Shown: positions 63,699 to 64,000 of the stretch, piece after piece
Layout: the number at the start of each line of letters is the position of its first letter
How positions within the stretch are numbered: the stretch's first letter is position 1
DNA from: Tetranychus cinnabarinus
Taxonomy: Eukaryota; Arthropoda; Arachnida; Trombidiformes; Tetranychidae
Assembly (NCBI GenBank): GCA_022266195.1
Contig: WHVY01000001.1
Location: 6,200,001-6,264,000, forward strand
Direction of reading: 5' to 3'
Length of the DNA: 64,000 nucleotides
Notes under the pieces: generated by a model
Seen by the model: the letters and a program-made list of their open reading frames with translations, nothing else
Databases searched by the model: none
Told to the model about the DNA's origin: nothing
Translations under genes and position numbers: made by a program

Positions 63699-63768
63699 AT
63701 GAAGAGCAAAAGCAAAGATCAGAACGAGAATGATTGGATTTACCGAGGAAACCCAAAAGAAGCATTCA
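63699..63768 (+). CDS. Likely first coding exon of a gene leaving the window
   Basis: ATG in a good context (ACAAAAAAATGA) opens 23 codons of charged, mixed composition (MKSKSKDQNENDW, then IYRGNPKEAF) and reaches a perfect donor, TTCA|GTAAGT, in phase 1. In the genomic sequence the frame stops two codons later, as expected inside an intron. The 1.3 kb upstream is pyrimidine-rich (CTCACTCTCTC tracts at 62,930-63,070) and could be 5' UTR. The hydrophilic N-terminus does not identify the family. The rest of the gene lies to the right. Confidence 0.5.
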
Positions 63769-64000
63769 GTAAGTAACAAAACAAGCTCCATGAAAAAAAG
63801 TATTATTTCAAGTAAATAAGTTGATGAAATTTTACGAGAGAAAAAAAAAGTTGAGACGAAAAGGGTTATTCATGATGAAACCCGATTCTAAAGATCGTTA
63901 GTTTGAAACAAGATTAGGTACAAATGAATGAAATAATCAAATCTTGTGGAAAGCTATTCATTACTGAACATCTTTTTGCATCATCAACTTTTCCCTGGTT

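Noticed and set aside
1..64000. tRNA, rRNA and CRISPR searches by eye
   Set aside because: I saw no B-box (GGTTCRANNCC) with a cloverleaf partner, no rRNA cores and no regularly spaced repeats. A covariance-model search would be decisive.

Overview
The window looks like nuclear DNA from an arthropod. It is strongly AT-rich. The genes are split by short GT-AG introns (about 60 to 200 nt, one of 565 nt). There is no sign of bacterial or organelle organisation. The two recognisable housekeeping genes (a FAM98 homologue and a RIC1 homologue), a PDGF/VEGF-type growth factor, pervasive ATG/CAT triplet microsatellites and compact introns fit an acariform mite such as a spider mite. That placement is inference; the gene families alone say only animal, probably arthropod.

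Layout. 0.4-1.2 kb (+): a three-exon gene for a small single-pass membrane protein with signal peptide. 1.96-3.65 kb (-): a complete four-exon FAM98 gene. 4.06-5.7 kb (+): a possible small secreted-protein gene followed by coding-looking patches in several frames, possibly further exons or decayed coding sequence. 5.7-11.6 kb: mostly non-coding, with an 18-bp perfect hairpin and one orphan exon-like ORF. 11.6-12.2 kb (-): a two-exon gene for a secreted proline-rich protein. It lies between two diverged direct repeats (about 10.94-11.46 and 12.56-13.34 kb), the second carrying about 266 bp that the first lacks. 16.9-17.5 kb (-): a PDGF/VEGF-like growth factor ORF. 19.56-19.94 kb (+): a possible terminal exon. 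21.4-26.1 kb (-): a complete five-exon RIC1 gene.

From about 26.6 to 63.7 kb there is a roughly 37-kb stretch with no convincing coding gene apart from two small coding-looking patches (39.2-39.6 and 56.4-56.7 kb). It ends at what looks like the first coding exon (63,699-63,768, +) of a gene that runs off the right edge. The stretch may be regulatory territory, 5' UTR exons and introns of that gene, or lineage-specific DNA.

No operon-like functional linkage joins these genes. FAM98 proteins belong to the RTCB tRNA-ligase complex and RNA granules; RIC1 is half of the Rab6 exchange factor at the Golgi; the PDGF/VEGF-like protein is a secreted signal. A perfect match to the CTCF consensus lies at 27,715-27,729 between RIC1 and the gene desert, and weaker copies of its AGATGGCG core lie near both housekeeping promoters, which suggests insulated housekeeping and developmental domains. 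I recognise no CRISPR array, rRNA or tRNA gene. I do not see a clearly new molecular system. The least explained items are the small orphan secreted and membrane proteins, the CTCF-like sites and the 37-kb desert.
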